Shown here piece by piece: positions 6,245 to 6,438 of a stretch of DNA of 6,438 bases. The translations under genes were made by a program, and so were the position numbers. A model generated the notes under the pieces. It was not told the DNA's origin. It was given only the letters and a program-made list of their open reading frames with translations, and searched no databases. The DNA is from Spirochaetaceae bacterium (GTDB lineage: Bacteria > Spirochaetota > Spirochaetia > Treponematales > Breznakiellaceae): the NCBI GenBank assembly GCA_031280115.1, contig JAITHF010000036.1, forward strand, positions 1 to 6,438. Direction: 5' to 3'. Each line of letters starts with the position of its first letter. Within the stretch, counting starts at the first letter, position 1.

Positions 6245-6282
6245 CCCCAAAAAGCCTGCACAGGGCGCATTTGGGGCAGGCT
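6245..6282. repeat. Two overlapping, mutually exclusive stem-loops
   Basis: CCCCAAA (6245-6251) pairs with TTTGGGG (6270-6276). AGCCTGC (6253-6259) pairs with GCAGGCT (6276-6282). The stems are interleaved, so they form a pseudoknot-like or alternative arrangement. No coding sequence follows closely enough to argue for attenuation. Confidence 0.35.
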
Positions 6283-6356
6283 CAACAGGCAGGCCGGAAC
6301 ATACAGCACCATCCCGCAGCAAACCGTATACTATGCTTGAATATAACACTAAACGG

Positions 6357-6389
6357 CAGACAAAAAAGTCTGTATTTGACTCAAATACA
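6357..6389. promoter_or_regulatory. Adjacent dyads: hairpin plus 19-nt operator-like palindrome
   Basis: CAGAC-AAAAAA-GTCTG (6357-6372) is a 5-bp stem with an A6 loop. It overlaps by two bases a near-continuous palindrome, TGTATTTGA-C-TCAAATACA (6371-6389), with 9-bp perfect arms around a single base. The right arm of the palindrome lies within the first unit of the 21-bp tandem array. The form suits a dimeric DNA-binding protein; no regulator is identified. Confidence 0.45.
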
Positions 6390-6438
6390 ATCATTTCTGA
6401 CTCAAATACAATCATTTCTGACTCAAATACAATCATTT
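6377..6438. repeat. 21-bp tandem direct repeats, continuing past the right edge
   Basis: The unit TGACTCAAATACAATCATTTC occurs at 6377-6397 and 6398-6418, then 6419-6438 (20 of 21 bases before the window ends), with no mismatches. There are no spacers, so it is not a CRISPR array. The period is two helical turns and also seven codons. On the minus strand it would encode a repeating MIVFESE heptad. It may be an iteron or operator array, a minisatellite, or a repeat within a gene that begins outside the window. Confidence 0.85.

Larger units (their letters stand above)
5978..6438. other. 461-bp region without a credible gene, rich in inverted and direct repeats
   Basis: No frame here gives a recognisable protein. 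The left two-thirds are GC-rich with C and G runs (for example TTTGGGGGTTT at 6090-6100 and 6172-6186) and several stem-loops. From about 6300 the sequence turns AT-rich and ends in tandem repeats. A TATACT box at 6327-6332 lacks a convincing -35 partner. It presumably carries the mazG leader on its left and the control or coding repeat region of an unseen locus on its right. Confidence 0.6.

Noticed and set aside
6125..6436. Minus-strand 103-residue open frame as a gene
   Set aside because: Its start is just one of the Met codons in the 21-bp repeat. After the repeat the residues resemble no protein family, and the frame runs through stem-loops and G/C runs. Only the repeat itself is reported.
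6377..6438. CRISPR array
   Set aside because: The repeats abut directly with no unique spacers, and no cas gene is seen.

Overview
The window looks like chromosomal DNA from a GC-rich treponeme-like spirochaete. This is an inference from protein style: a truncated coiled-coil/PD-(D/E)XK-type gene, a periplasmic caspase-like/formylglycine-enzyme-like fusion, and a CBS-containing family II pyrophosphatase are all reminiscent of gut treponemes. No rRNA or other decisive marker is present, so the assignment is tentative.

Layout. (1) Positions 1-474, + strand: the 3' end of a PD-(D/E)XK nuclease-like gene, cut by the left edge. (2) 475-654: a short intergenic stretch with two compact hairpins of a repeat family and a good sigma70-type promoter (TTGACG, 18 nt, TATAGT). 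(3) 655-2613, +: a 652-residue exported protein with a caspase-like domain, a PEGA-like beta domain and a C-terminal FGE/C-type-lectin-like domain. (4) 2638-3339, +: an MgtC/SapB-family membrane protein starting 24 nt after the fusion gene and probably co-transcribed with it. (5) 3372-5057, -: a CBS-DRTGG-CBS manganese-dependent inorganic pyrophosphatase, convergent with the MgtC gene. (6) 5129-5977, -: mazG, upstream of the pyrophosphatase on the same strand. (7) 5978-6438: 461 bp without a credible gene, holding hairpin repeats, a long perfect inverted repeat, a 19-nt dyad and a 21-bp tandem array that runs off the right edge.

How the genes may work together. MazG releases pyrophosphate from nucleoside triphosphates and the downstream pyrophosphatase hydrolyses it, so these two form a sensible nucleotide-housekeeping pair. 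The 655-3339 unit is the most unusual part. Its caspase-like domain keeps the catalytic-position Cys174 but has Tyr125 where the family has its catalytic His. Its FGE-like domain lacks the active-site cysteine pair. The extreme C-terminus has the sequence, position and codon pattern (NNC/NNT codons rich in Tyr, Ser, Gly, Ala) expected of a variable region of a diversity-generating retroelement (DGR) target protein. No template repeat or reverse transcriptase lies in the window, so the DGR link is a hypothesis. If it holds, the protein would be a hypervariable lectin-fold ligand sensor joined to a degenerate caspase and possibly coupled to a membrane protein.
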